Positions 23,503-32,875 of a stretch of DNA of 64,000 nucleotides are shown piece after piece. The position numbers and the translations under genes are program-made. The notes under the pieces were generated by a model. The model was not told the DNA's origin and ran no database searches. It saw nothing but the letters and a program-made list of their open reading frames with translations. This stretch comes from Pseudomonas sp. UBA6562 (GTDB taxonomy: Bacteria; Pseudomonadota; Gammaproteobacteria; Pseudomonadales; Pseudomonadaceae): the NCBI RefSeq assembly GCF_002434265.1, contig NZ_DJJS01000003.1:239667-303666 (forward strand). The letters run 5' to 3'. Within the stretch, counting starts at the first letter, position 1; every line of letters starts with the position of its first letter.

Positions 23503-26127
23503 TCAAAGTCCCTGCTCGGCGAACGGCACGGCCAGGGCCAGGGCTTTGTCCAGGGCGGCGACATCGACGCCACCACCCTGAGCCATGTCCGGACGACCGC
23601 CGCCTTTGCCGCCTACCGCCGCGGCGGCTTGCTTCATCAGGTCGCCAGCCTTGAGTTGGCTGGAGAGGTCCTTGGTCACGCCGGCTACCAGCACGACCCG
23701 GCCTTCATGCTCGCTGCCCAGCAGGATCACTGCGTGGCCGAGCTTGTTCTTCAACTGGTCGACCAGCGCCAGCAGTGCCTTGCCATCCTGCCCATCCAGG
23801 CGGGCGGCGAGCACCTTGGCGCCTTTGACCTCAACGGCCGCGTTGGAGAGATCGTCCCCTGCGGCGCTGGCGGCCTTGGCCTGCAACTGCTCCAGTTGTT
23901 TTTCCAGCTGACGGTTGCGCTCGAGCACCGCCGCCAGCTTGTCGATAAGGTTGTCACGGTTGCCCTTGACCAGTTGGGCCACTTCCTTGACCTGCTCTTC
24001 AGCAGCGTTCAGGTAGGCCAGGGCTGCAGCGCCCGTGACCGCTTCGATGCGGCGCACGCCGGAGGCCACGCCACCTTCGCTGACGATCTTGAACAGGCTG
24101 ATGTCGCCAGTGCGCTTGGCATGGATGCCGCCGCACAGCTCCACCGAGAAGTCGCCGCCCATGCTCAGCACGCGTACGGTGTCGCCGTACTTCTCGCCGA
24201 ACAGCGCCATGGCGCCTTTGCGCTTGGCGGTCTCGATGTCGGTCTCTTCGGTGAGGATCTCGGTGTTGCGGCGGATCTCGCGGTTGACGATGTCTTCCAG
24301 CGCCTTGATCTGCTCCGGCTTGACCGCTTCGAAGTGGCTGAAGTCGAAACGCAGGCGCTGGCTGTCGACCAGCGAGCCTTTCTGCTGCACGTGCTCGCCC
24401 AGCACCTGGCGCAGCGCTTCGTGCAGCAGGTGGGTGGCCGAATGGTTCAGCGAAGTGGCCTGCTGCACCTGGGCCTCGACCCGCGCCTGGACCTGGGCGC
24501 CGCGCTCCAGCGCGCCGCTGGCCATCACGCCGTGGTGCAGGAAGGCGCCGCCGGTCTTGGTGGTGTCTTGCACTTCGAAGCGCGCGCCGTCGACTTCGAT
24601 CACGCCGACGTCGCCGATCTGCCCGCCCGACTCGCCGTAGAACGGCGTGCGGTCGAGGATGACCACACCCTCGTGCCCTTCGGCCAGGTGCTCGACCGCC
24701 ATGCCGTCGCGGTACAGGGCCACGACCCTGGCGTCGCCTTCGGTGGCGCCGTAGCCAAGGAACTCGGTGGGCGTGTCGACCTTGACCAGGCTGTTGTAGT
24801 CCATGCCGAAGGCGCTGGCCGAACGGGCACGCTCGCGCTGGGCGTTCATTTCGCGCTCGAAGCCGGCTTCGTCGATGGTCAGCTCGCGCTCGCGGGCGAT
24901 GTCGGCGGTCAGGTCCATGGGGAAGCCGTAGGTGTCATACAGCTTGAACACCACGTCGCCCGGCACGACCTTGCCGTCGAGCTGCGCCAGATCCTGTTCG
25001 AGGATGCGCAGGCCTTGCTCCAGGGTTTTGGCGAACTGCTCTTCCTCGGCCTTGAGCACGCGCTCGATGTGCGCCTGCTGGCTCTTCAGCTCGGGGAAGG
25101 CCTCGCCCATCTCGGCCACCAGGGCCGAGACGATCTGGTAGAAGAAACTGCCCTTGGCGCCCAGCTTGTTGCCGTGGCGGCAGGCCCGACGCACGATGCG
25201 GCGCAGCACGTAGCCGCGGCCTTCGTTGGACGGCAGCACGCCGTCGGCAATGAGGAAGCCGCAGGAACGGATGTGGTCGGCCACTACCTTGAGCGAGGCC
25301 TGGGCCTCGTTGCTGCAGCCGATGGCCTTGGCCGAGGCGTCGAGCAGGCTCTGGAACAAGTCGATCTCGTAGTTCGAGTGCACGTGCTGCAGCACGGCGC
25401 TGATCCGCTCCAGGCCCATGCCGGTGTCCACCGACGGTGCCGGCAACGGGTGCAGCACGCCGTCGGCGGTGCGGTTGAACTGCATGAAGACGTTGTTCCA
25501 GATCTCGATGTAGCGGTCGCCGTCTTCTTCCGGCGAGCCGGGTGGACCGCCCCAGATGTCGGCGCCGTGGTCGTAGAAGATCTCGGTGCACGGACCGCAC
25601 GGGCCGGTGTCGCCCATGGTCCAGAAGTTGTCGGAGGCGTAGGGCGCGCCCTTGTTGTCGCCGATGCGCACCATGCGCTCGGCCGGCACGCCGACTTCCT
25701 TGGTCCAGATGTCGTAGGCTTCGTCGTCGGTGGCGTAGACGGTGACCCAGAGTTTGTCCTTGGGCAGGTTCAGCCACTGCGGCGAGGTCAGGAAGGTCCA
25801 GGCGAAGGTGATGGCGTCGCGCTTGAAATAGTCACCGAAGCTGAAGTTGCCGAGCATCTCGAAGAAGGTGTGGTGGCGCGCGGTGTAACCGACGTTCTCC
25901 AGGTCGTTGTGCTTGCCGCCGGCACGCACGCATTTCTGGCTGCTGGTGGCACGGGTATAGGCGCGCTTTTCCTGGCCGAGGAAGCAATCCTTGAACTGGT
26001 TCATGCCAGCGTTGGTGAACAGCAAGGTGGGGTCATTGCCCGGGATCAACGAGCTGGAGGCGACTCGGGTGTGGCCCTGCTCTTCGAAGAAGCGAAGGAA
26101 GGCTTCACGGATTTCTGCGCTTTTCAT
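23503..26127 (-). CDS. alaS: Alanyl-tRNA synthetase
   Basis: 874 residues from the ATG at 26127 (MKSAEIREAFLRFFEEQGHTRV). A start 29 codons upstream is ruled out by the conserved beginning. Class II catalytic core (1-250) with TLLFTNAGMNQFKDCFLG and the GMGLERISAVLQ motif 3. Editing domain with zinc ligands in LNHSATHLLHEALRQVLG and CGGIHAKRTGDI. C-terminal coiled coil and C-Ala domain from about 720. It charges tRNA-Ala and edits Ser/Gly mischarges. The region upstream (26128-26441) holds its promoter. Confidence 0.98.
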   Translation of the reverse strand: MKSAEIREAFLRFFEEQGHTRVASSSLIPGNDPTLLFTNAGMNQFKDCFLGQEKRAYTRATSSQKCVRAGGKHNDLENVGYTARHHTFFEMLGNFSFGDYFKRDAITFAWTFLTSPQWLNLPKDKLWVTVYATDDEAYDIWTKEVGVPAERMVRIGDNKGAPYASDNFWTMGDTGPCGPCTEIFYDHGADIWGGPPGSPEEDGDRYIEIWNNVFMQFNRTADGVLHPLPAPSVDTGMGLERISAVLQHVHSNYEIDLFQSLLDASAKAIGCSNEAQASLKVVADHIRSCGFLIADGVLPSNEGRGYVLRRIVRRACRHGNKLGAKGSFFYQIVSALVAEMGEAFPELKSQQAHIERVLKAEEEQFAKTLEQGLRILEQDLAQLDGKVVPGDVVFKLYDTYGFPMDLTADIARERELTIDEAGFEREMNAQRERARSASAFGMDYNSLVKVDTPTEFLGYGATEGDARVVALYRDGMAVEHLAEGHEGVVILDRTPFYGESGGQIGDVGVIEVDGARFEVQDTTKTGGAFLHHGVMASGALERGAQVQARVEAQVQQATSLNHSATHLLHEALRQVLGEHVQQKGSLVDSQRLRFDFSHFEAVKPEQIKALEDIVNREIRRNTEILTEETDIETAKRKGAMALFGEKYGDTVRVLSMGGDFSVELCGGIHAKRTGDISLFKIVSEGGVASGVRRIEAVTGAAALAYLNAAEEQVKEVAQLVKGNRDNLIDKLAAVLERNRQLEKQLEQLQAKAASAAGDDLSNAAVEVKGAKVLAARLDGQDGKALLALVDQLKNKLGHAVILLGSEHEGRVVLVAGVTKDLSSQLKAGDLMKQAAAAVGGKGGGRPDMAQGGGVDVAALDKALALAVPFAEQGL

Positions 26128-26441
26128 AGGTTCTTCCACGGAAACGGCGGCCCACTTGGGGGCAAACGCGTCGACGAAACGACGGCAAAGGGCCGCATTA
26201 TATCGGTCCTGCAAGCTCGGTGCAGTGTGTTTTATGCGTTAGAAAGCGTCGCAGACACGGCTTTTGAAGTGGATGCGGACAAAAACGACTGGCCCGGATG
26301 CTAAATGCAGCTTCTCGCCACTGGCAAGCCCATTGACGACGCAGCTTGTGGGAAAAGGAAGCAGCAAGCCCGTTAAAAGGTTTTCATCCACCTTGGGAGT
26401 CCACTTGGACCTGCGCTTCGCCACACACGGCGGCCGACGCC
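26128..26441. promoter_or_regulatory. alaS promoter region and astE transcription end
   Basis: 314 bases between the alaS start and the astE stop, both on the minus strand. No convincing gene; a 61-codon open frame at 26239-26424 lacks support. The stretch is A/T-richer between 26200 and 26400, as expected for promoter DNA. Confidence 0.45.
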
Positions 26442-27449
26442 CTATTCGAGCCCCTCCCCCGCCTCCGGCACGATCAGCAAACCGGCGCGCAGGCCGTTCT
26501 TCACGTGGGGGTTGGGAAAGATGATGCGCGCGCCCTGCTCCACCACCACCCAGCGCGTCTGCGCCAGGTCTTCGGCCAGCAGGTAGCCGGGCGCAAGCTC
26601 GGCGAAGTTCTCGATGTCGTCGGGCAAGTGCAGGCGGAAATGCTCGCTGTGCTTGATGATCTCGCGGGCCACGCCGAACAGTTGCAAGCCTTGCAACTCA
26701 GCGTCCAACGGCGGTTCGCAGCCCTCTATGAGCTGCCACAGCCGCTGGCGCAGGCGATCGAGGTTGACCTGGCCGTTGTGCCCGAAAGGCCTGACCTTGC
26801 CCAGTTCCAGGGTGAAGGCTTCGGCCTCGAGCTGCTCGTAGGTGAAGGCGCTGAAGGTGGTCGACGGCTTGCGCTGCAACAGCACCGCCTGCACCCCGGC
26901 GGCCTCCAGCCGGGCCAGCTCGCGGCGCGAATGCCGGCGCTCCGCCTTGAAGGGGTACAAGGCGAACTGCTCGATCTTCGAGCCGCGGATGGCCGTGTGC
27001 AGGTCGTAATGCAGGCGGGTCCGCCCCGGCAGGCTGAAGAACACCCGGGCGAACTGCTCCAGCTCCGCCGCGCGCAGGGCCTCGGCCCCGCTGGCGGCGG
27101 CATGCCGACCGTTGAACAGGCGGTTGATGTCCTGCTCCAGATAGCGCTCGCCGCGACGGATCGCCGGTGGATTGCCGAACAGGAACAGCACCCTGGCGCG
27201 CGGCTTGAGGGTGCCGCCGGCGATGCCGGCGATCAGCGCGTCGAGCAGTTCGATGGGCGCCGTTTCGTTGCCGTGGATACCTGCCGACAGCAGCAGGTCC
27301 AGGCCATTGTCCAGGGCCTCGGGAGGACGCACTTCGAGCGCGCCTTCGCCGAGCCAACGCAGGCGCACGCCCTCGACGGTCACTTGGGTCTTGTCGGCCG
27401 GTTCGCGCCCGGCCAAGGTCAGTTCAAGCAATTTACCGAGCGAGAGCAT
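26442..27449 (-). CDS. astE: Succinylglutamate desuccinylase
   Basis: 335 residues. It is an M14-like zinc hydrolase: GIHGNETAPIELLD provides zinc ligands H59 and E62, LHYDLHTAIRGS supplies the third ligand H151, and FTLELGKVRPFG contains the likely catalytic Glu near 208. It releases glutamate and succinate in the last step of the arginine succinyltransferase pathway. It starts 12 bases after the small His-rich gene, and is the last gene of the operon that runs aruC-F-G, astD, astB, small gene, astE on the minus strand. Confidence 0.96.
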   Translation of the reverse strand: MLSLGKLLELTLAGREPADKTQVTVEGVRLRWLGEGALEVRPPEALDNGLDLLLSAGIHGNETAPIELLDALIAGIAGGTLKPRARVLFLFGNPPAIRRGERYLEQDINRLFNGRHAAASGAEALRAAELEQFARVFFSLPGRTRLHYDLHTAIRGSKIEQFALYPFKAERRHSRRELARLEAAGVQAVLLQRKPSTTFSAFTYEQLEAEAFTLELGKVRPFGHNGQVNLDRLRQRLWQLIEGCEPPLDAELQGLQLFGVAREIIKHSEHFRLHLPDDIENFAELAPGYLLAEDLAQTRWVVVEQGARIIFPNPHVKNGLRAGLLIVPEAGEGLE

Positions 27450-27461
27450 GGCGCGTGTCCT

Positions 27462-27752
27462 TCAGTGGTGGTGGCCGCAGTCGGGGCCGTGCACGTGGTC
27501 GTCGTCTTCGTCGAGCTCGGCGGCTTCCATTTCCAGTTGCAGGCTGACCAGGTTGGTGGCCATCGGGCGCAGCAACAGGTTGGCGTATTCGCTGTCGCCC
27601 TCGGCGACGTCGACGCCGATCAGCAACTGGCCGCGGCCATCCTGCTGAATCCACACTTCCTTGCCCTGCCAGAGCACGGCGAAGCGGGTGCAGGAGGTTT
27701 GCAGTTGGGTGCCGTCGTCATCTTCCAGCAACAGGCTCAAGGCTTCGGACAT
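27462..27752 (-). CDS. Small acidic protein with His/Cys-rich tail in the ast operon
   Basis: 96 residues: MSEALSLLLEDDDGTQLQTS through a strongly acidic stretch (ELDEDDDHVHGPDCGHHH) at the C terminus. The first 75 residues look like a compact beta-rich domain (FAVLWQGKEVWIQQDGRGQ). The tail, with four or five His and one Cys among Asp residues, should bind a metal such as zinc or nickel. It sits between astB and astE with 15- and 12-base gaps, so it is certainly cotranscribed. AstE is a zinc enzyme, so a metal-delivery role is possible (inference). I know no characterised homolog. Confidence 0.8.
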   Translation of the reverse strand: MSEALSLLLEDDDGTQLQTSCTRFAVLWQGKEVWIQQDGRGQLLIGVDVAEGDSEYANLLLRPMATNLVSLQLEMEAAELDEDDDHVHGPDCGHHH

Positions 27753-27767
27753 TACAGGTTCTCTCTT

Positions 27768-29117
27768 TCAGGGTTGGCGTTGGAACGGATAGACCGCGCC
27801 CAACTTTAGAATCCGGGTCAGCTCGTCGAGCGCGGTGCGCGACTCGTCGAGCAGTTGCGGGTCGGCCAGATCCGCGTCGGTCAGGCGGTCACGATAATGC
27901 CGCTCGACCCATTGCAACAACGTGGCATGCAGTCCGTCGTCGAGAAGCACACCAGGGTTCACCGCCGCCAGCTCGGTCGCGTTCAACGCCACACGCAGCC
28001 GTAGGCAGGCTGGGCCGCCGCCGTTCTGCATGCTCTGTTTGAGGTCGAAGGCCTTGACCTCGCGTATCGGCCCGCCCTGGGCGGTCAGTTCTTGCAGGTA
28101 GGTCCACACGCGCGGGTGGTTGCGGCACTCTTCGGGCACCACCAGCAGCATCGAACCGTCGGCACGGCTGAGCAGCTGGCTGTTGAACAGGTAGGAACGC
28201 ACTGCGTCGTCCACCGACACCTGCGCGCGCGGCACGCCGATGGCCTGCAAGCGCCCGCCCCTGGCGGCGAGCTTGGCGCGCAATTCGTCCAGCACGGCAT
28301 CGCTGTCGAGGAAGGCGTCCTGGTGGTGGAACAGCACCTCGCCATTGCCCACCGCGATCACATCGTTGTGGAACACGCCCTGGTCGATCACCGCCGGGTT
28401 CTGCTGGGCGAAGACCACGCCATCGGCGCTCAGGCCGTGCAACCGGGCTACAGCCTGGGAGGCTTCGAGGGTCTGCCGCGCCGGGAACTTGGTCGGCGCC
28501 GGCAAACGGTTGTCGAAGGCGCTGCGGCCATAGACGAAGAACTCCACCCCGGCCCCGCCGTGGTCGCGGCACAGCCGCGTATGGTTGGCCGCGCCCTCGT
28601 CGCCGAACTGCATCACCGCCGGCAGCGCCGGGTGGTGGGCGAAATGGCGCGGGTCGTCGAACATGGCCTGCAATACGCGGCTGGTGGTGGGGTGCTCGAT
28701 GCTGCGGTGGTACTTGCAATTGAGGTTGGCGGCGGTGAAGTGCACGCGGCCGTCGGCGGTGTCGGCGCTGGGGCTGACGGTCGCGGCATTGGCCACCCAC
28801 ATGCTCGAGGCCGAACAACTGGCGACCAGCAACGGCATGGCCTCACGGGCGGCCTGGCGAATCACCTCGGCGTCGCTGCCGGTGAAGCCCAGGCGGCGCA
28901 GACCGGCCACGTCCGGCCGCTCCTGCGGCGCCAGCACGCCTTGCTGGAAGCCCAGGTCGGCCAGGGCTTTCATCTTCGCCAGGCCTTGACGCGCCGCCTC
29001 GCGAGGGTTGGAGCCCTGCTGGCCGTTGCTTTGCGAAGCAACGTTGCCGTACGACAGCCCGCCATAGTTGTGGGTCGGGCCGACCAGCCCGTCGAAATTG
29101 ACTTCGAACGCATTCAT
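27768..29117 (-). CDS. astB: N-succinylarginine dihydrolase
   Basis: 449 residues, starting MNAFEVNFDGLVGPTHNYGG. It belongs to the amidinotransferase pentein fold: the Cys nucleophile lies in NGGGPACLRLRV near residue 370, and HHQDAFLDSDAVLDELR is in the middle region. It hydrolyses succinylarginine to succinylornithine, CO2 and two ammonia. It is placed between astD and the small His-rich gene with short gaps (22 and 15 bases). Length and both ends match the family; no anomalies. Confidence 0.97.
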   Translation of the reverse strand: MNAFEVNFDGLVGPTHNYGGLSYGNVASQSNGQQGSNPREAARQGLAKMKALADLGFQQGVLAPQERPDVAGLRRLGFTGSDAEVIRQAAREAMPLLVASCSASSMWVANAATVSPSADTADGRVHFTAANLNCKYHRSIEHPTTSRVLQAMFDDPRHFAHHPALPAVMQFGDEGAANHTRLCRDHGGAGVEFFVYGRSAFDNRLPAPTKFPARQTLEASQAVARLHGLSADGVVFAQQNPAVIDQGVFHNDVIAVGNGEVLFHHQDAFLDSDAVLDELRAKLAARGGRLQAIGVPRAQVSVDDAVRSYLFNSQLLSRADGSMLLVVPEECRNHPRVWTYLQELTAQGGPIREVKAFDLKQSMQNGGGPACLRLRVALNATELAAVNPGVLLDDGLHATLLQWVERHYRDRLTDADLADPQLLDESRTALDELTRILKLGAVYPFQRQP

Positions 29118-29139
29118 GACAGGGCTCCAGGTCGATGGC

Positions 29140-30603
29140 TCATAGGCTGACGCCCGGCGTCAGGGTGCTCGGCAGGGCCAGGCTGGCGGTCTCCAGGGAG
29201 GCCACCGGGTAGGCGCAGTAGTCGGCCGCATAGTAGGCGCTGGCGCGGTGGTTGCCACTGGCGCCCACCCCGCCGAACGGCGCGCTGCTGGCGGCGCCGG
29301 TCAGCGGCTTGTTCCAGTTGACGATACCGGCGCGGCTGTGCAGCCAGAACTGCTCGTAGCGCGCCCGGGAATCGGACAGCAAGCCTGCGGCCAGGCCATA
29401 GCGGGTGGCGTTGGCCTGGGCCATGGCCTGCTCGAAACCGTCGTAGCGGATCACCTGCAGCAAAGGCCCGAACAGCTCCTGGTCGGGCGCAGCGGGCAAG
29501 GCCGTGACATCGACGATGCCCGGCGTGAGCAAGGCGGCGCCCGGCTGCGGCTGGGTCATGCCGAGCAGCGACACGCCACCGCTGGCCAACAGGTGCGCCT
29601 GCGCGGCCAGCAGCGCCTCGGCCGCCGCCAGGGAAATCACTGCCCCCATGAAGGGCGCGGGCTGCGCGTCGAAGCGGCCCACCCGCAATGTGCGGCTGAC
29701 CTCGACCAGGCGCGCGAGCAGGCCATCGCCCCAGGCGCCTCGGGGCACCAGGAGGCGCCGCGCGCAGGTGCAGCGTTGGCCGGCCGACAGGAACGCCGAC
29801 TGCACGATGGTGTAGACCGCCGCATCGACATCGGCCACTTCTTCCGCCACGAGCGGATTGTTGCCGCCCATTTCCAGCGCCAGGATCTTCTCGGGCCGAC
29901 CGGCGAACTGCTGGTGCAGCGCCGCTCCGGTGCCGCTGGAGCCGGTGAACAGCAAGCCGTCGATGCCTTCGTTGGCCGCCAGGGCCACGCCCGTGTCGCG
30001 TGCGCCTTGCAGCAGGTTGAGCACGCCGGCCGGTAGGCCGGCGGCGATCCAGCAGCGCAGCGTCAGTTCGGCCACCTTGGGCGTCTGCTCGCTGGGCTTG
30101 AACACCACGCAGTTGCCGGCCAGCAGCGCCGGCACGATGTGCCCGTTGGGTAGGTGGCCGGGGAAGTTGTATGGCCCGAACACCGCCAGCACGCCATGGG
30201 GCTTGTGCCGCAAGGCGGCGGTCGCGTCGCCCAGCGGGCCGCTCTTCTCGCCAGTGCGTTCTTGGTGGCTCTGCAGCGAGATGGCCACCTTGTTGATCAT
30301 GCTGGTGACTTCGGTAGCCGCTTCCCACAAGGGTTTGCCGGTTTCCTCGCCGATGCAGTGGGCCAAGGCGTCGGCATTGGCCTTGAGCTGCGCGGCGAAG
30401 GCTTCCAGCACCTGGATGCGCGCTGCCAGCCCTTGCCCGGCCCAACCGGCGAAGGCGCGCCGCGCGGCCTGTACGGCGGCCTCGACCTGCTCAGGCGTAG
30501 CCGCCTGGCCTTGCCACAACACGGCCTGGGTCACCGGGTCGAGCGACTGCATCGGCGTACCCTGCCCGGCGTGCCACTGCCCGTCGATGTAGTGCGTGCT
30601 CAT
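29140..30603 (-). CDS. astD: Succinylglutamate semialdehyde dehydrogenase
   Basis: 487 residues from the ATG at 30603 (MSTHYIDGQWHAGQGTP). A much longer open frame continues upstream through aruG in another reading and is not real. Aldehyde dehydrogenase family: GPYNFPGHLPNGHI near 150, NAD motif FTGSSGTGAALHQQFAG near 230, catalytic Glu in LALEMGGNNPL, and catalytic Cys in SAGQRCTCARRL near 287. It oxidises succinylglutamate semialdehyde to succinylglutamate. The ATG overlaps the aruG stop (ATGA), a sign of coupled translation. Confidence 0.97.
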   Translation of the reverse strand: MSTHYIDGQWHAGQGTPMQSLDPVTQAVLWQGQAATPEQVEAAVQAARRAFAGWAGQGLAARIQVLEAFAAQLKANADALAHCIGEETGKPLWEAATEVTSMINKVAISLQSHQERTGEKSGPLGDATAALRHKPHGVLAVFGPYNFPGHLPNGHIVPALLAGNCVVFKPSEQTPKVAELTLRCWIAAGLPAGVLNLLQGARDTGVALAANEGIDGLLFTGSSGTGAALHQQFAGRPEKILALEMGGNNPLVAEEVADVDAAVYTIVQSAFLSAGQRCTCARRLLVPRGAWGDGLLARLVEVSRTLRVGRFDAQPAPFMGAVISLAAAEALLAAQAHLLASGGVSLLGMTQPQPGAALLTPGIVDVTALPAAPDQELFGPLLQVIRYDGFEQAMAQANATRYGLAAGLLSDSRARYEQFWLHSRAGIVNWNKPLTGAASSAPFGGVGASGNHRASAYYAADYCAYPVASLETASLALPSTLTPGVSL

Positions 30604-31631
30604 GCGCGCACCTCCCGCACGGCCGACAGCGGCACCGCACGTACGTTGTCGCCCGCGCTCAGGCGCAGGCGCTTGGCGGTCAACGGATCGACCACCAGGG
30701 TGCCCGCCGCCAAGCGCGCCGGGGCGGCGGTGATGCGGCAGTCTTCGCGCTTGCGGTTGTGGATCAGGTAGGGCGTGGCGTCGTCGCCCGGCGTGCCGAC
30801 CGCCAGCACCAGCGTCTGGCTGTCGCGCACGGCGCGGATGCGCGCGGTCTCGCACTCGACCGCAGGCCCGGCATCGAAGATGTCGACGTAGCCTTGGTAG
30901 GTGAAGCCCTCGCGTTCGAGCATGGCAAGGGCCGGCTCGGTGTCCTCGTGCACCCGGCCGATCACAGCCCGCGCCGCTTCCGAGAGGAAGCAGGTGTAGA
31001 GCGGAAACTTGGGCATCAGCTCGGCGATGAACGCGCGGTTGCCCACGCCGGTCAGGTAGTCGGCCTGGCTGAACTCCATCTTGAAGAAGTGCCGACCCAG
31101 GCTTTCCCAGAACGGCGAGCGCCCGGCCGCATCGGACATGCCGCGCATCTCGGCGATCACCTTCTTGCCAAACAGCTCGGCGAACTCGGCAATGAACAGC
31201 AAGCGCGCCTTGGACAACAGACCACCGCCGACGCCGTTGCGCTGGTCGGCGCGCAGGAACAGCGAGCACAGTTCGGCGTTGCCGGTGAGGTCGTTGGCCA
31301 GGAACAGGGTCGGGATCTCGCGGTAGATCTTCAACTCTTGCGAGGCGCTGACCGTCAGGCCCACGCGGTAGTTGTACCAGGGCCGGCGCAGGCCGACGGC
31401 GCCGGCGATGGCGGAGATGCCGACGACCACGCCGTCGTCGTTCTCCAGCACGAACAGGTAGTCGGTGTCGCCGCGCTCGGCCTCGCCGCGAAAGCTCTTC
31501 TCGGCCCAGGTCACCCGCTGCGCCAGACGCTCTTCGTTGGCCGGCAAGGTGGTCAGGCCGATGTTGCCGGTGCTGCGGGCCAGCTCGATCAGCGCGGGTA
31601 AGTCGCTGCTGCGTACGGGACGGACGATCAT
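30600..31631 (-). CDS. aruG: Arginine/ornithine N-succinyltransferase subunit AruG
   Basis: 343 residues, MIVRPVRSSDLPALIELARS at the start. GNAT-like AstA family: TLFLANDLTGNAELCSLFLR and the long FFKMEFSQADYLTGVGNRAF block are typical. In pseudomonads the enzyme is a heteromer of AruF and AruG, adding succinyl from succinyl-CoA to arginine or ornithine. It lies 86 bases after aruF and overlaps astD by four bases. It is a diverged sister of AruF, both recognisable by SPFWxSxGRxFF-type motifs. Confidence 0.95.
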   Translation of the reverse strand: MIVRPVRSSDLPALIELARSTGNIGLTTLPANEERLAQRVTWAEKSFRGEAERGDTDYLFVLENDDGVVVGISAIAGAVGLRRPWYNYRVGLTVSASQELKIYREIPTLFLANDLTGNAELCSLFLRADQRNGVGGGLLSKARLLFIAEFAELFGKKVIAEMRGMSDAAGRSPFWESLGRHFFKMEFSQADYLTGVGNRAFIAELMPKFPLYTCFLSEAARAVIGRVHEDTEPALAMLEREGFTYQGYVDIFDAGPAVECETARIRAVRDSQTLVLAVGTPGDDATPYLIHNRKREDCRITAAPARLAAGTLVVDPLTAKRLRLSAGDNVRAVPLSAVREVRA

Positions 31632-31717
31632 GCTTTCTCCTTGGGCGGTGGCCTGCGCCTGCCGCGAAACTCACTGTGTCCGGGTCGCGCCCGGCGCCTG
31701 GCAATCGGACGGCGGGG

Positions 31718-32737
31718 TTAGACGGCGACCAGGCGCACGTGGTCGTCCTCGCCCACGCCCAGGGCATCGGCGGCTGCCAGGCTCAGCGCCACCGGCTGGC
31801 CCGGCGCCCAGTCCAGCTCCAGCACCACCGCACGGAAATCCTGCAACTGGCCGTTGCACACCAGGTAGGCGCGGGTGCCAGGCGGCGCGGTGGGCGCGAT
31901 GGCCACCGCCGCCACCCGGCTCTGGGCGATCGAGCGGATGCCCGAGGTGCGCGCATGCAAGGTTGGGCCGCCGTCGAAGATGTCGATGTAGTGCTCGGTC
32001 TCGAAGCCTTCGCGCATGAGGATGTCGAAGGTGATCTGCGCCCGCGGGTGCACCTGGCCCATGGCCTCCTGGGCACGGTCGGGCAGCAGCGGCACATAGA
32101 TCGGGTAGTTGGGCATCAGCTCGGCGAGGAAGGTGCGGCTCTTGAGCCCACACAGGCGTTCGGCCTCGGCGTAGTTGATGGCAAAGAAGTTGCGACCGAT
32201 CGAATCCCAGAACGGCGAGTCGCCCTGCTCGTCGCTATGGCCGACGATTTCGGTCACCACCGATTCGGCGAAACGCTCGGGGTGCGAGGCCATGAACAGC
32301 AGGCGACCGCGCGAGTTGAGTTCGGCCCAGGCGCTGCCGCTCAATTCGGGCTGCACGTAGAAGCTGCTGAGCAGGCTGTTGCCGGTCAGGTCGTGGCACA
32401 GCGACAGCACGTGGATCTTGTTGTGGATCTTCAGCTCGCGCGAGGCGTGCACGAAGGTTTCGTTGCGAAAGCTGTAGAACGGCTCGGAGTACCCCGCCGA
32501 GGCGACGATGGCCGAGCAGCCGGCCAACTGGCCGGTGCTGCTGTCTTCGAGCACGAAGAAGTAGCGCTCCTCGCCATTGAAGCTGACTTCGGCGGCGAAC
32601 GAGGCTTGGGAGGCGGCGATCTTGTCGCCCAGGCGCCCGGCATCGTCGGGCAGCGAGGTGACACCGATGGGGCTGTCGGCAGCCATGCGCTGCACTTCGT
32701 TCAGATCAGCCATCTGCGCAGGGCGCATTACCAGCAT
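31718..32737 (-). CDS. aruF: Arginine/ornithine N-succinyltransferase subunit AruF
   Basis: 339 residues from the ATG at 32737 (MLVMRPAQMADLNEVQRMAA), preceded by an AGGAG ribosome site; the longer in-frame start is not credible. Shares the AstA pattern with AruG: CHDLTGNSLLSSFYVQPEL, DSPFWDSIGRNFFAINYAEA, and IDIFDGGPTLHART. First committed step of the arginine succinyltransferase route when paired with AruG. Separated from aruC by 138 bases with two stems, so its level may be set apart from aruC. Confidence 0.95.
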   Translation of the reverse strand: MLVMRPAQMADLNEVQRMAADSPIGVTSLPDDAGRLGDKIAASQASFAAEVSFNGEERYFFVLEDSSTGQLAGCSAIVASAGYSEPFYSFRNETFVHASRELKIHNKIHVLSLCHDLTGNSLLSSFYVQPELSGSAWAELNSRGRLLFMASHPERFAESVVTEIVGHSDEQGDSPFWDSIGRNFFAINYAEAERLCGLKSRTFLAELMPNYPIYVPLLPDRAQEAMGQVHPRAQITFDILMREGFETEHYIDIFDGGPTLHARTSGIRSIAQSRVAAVAIAPTAPPGTRAYLVCNGQLQDFRAVVLELDWAPGQPVALSLAAADALGVGEDDHVRLVAV

Positions 32738-32760
32738 GGTGTCACTCCTTCGAGGGCAAC

Positions 32761-32862
32761 GTGCCGCTCGCGGCGGCACGGGGGAAAAACGGCCGCGCCG
32801 CCCTGGGGGCGCACGCAGCCGCTGGAACGATCGGGGTCGCGCGGGCGTGGCCCGGCGCGACC
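32761..32862 (-). other. Two intercistronic hairpins between aruC and aruF
   Basis: Stem 1: gtgccgc 32761-32767 with gcggcac 32773-32779. Stem 2: ggtcgcgc 32835-32842 with gcgcgacc 32855-32862. Neither has a T tract. Within one operon such stems may protect mRNA ends or attenuate read-through from aruC. Confidence 0.45.
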
Positions 32863-32875
32863 GGTGTGTGGCGGA

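Noticed and set aside
23629..26304. Long plus-strand open frame opposite alaS
   Set aside because: Complementary to alanyl-tRNA synthetase along its length, with repetitive Leu/Val/His composition and no recognisable domain.
26239..26424. 61-codon minus-strand frame upstream of alaS
   Set aside because: It lies in the expected alaS promoter region, has no good ribosome site and shows no family resemblance.
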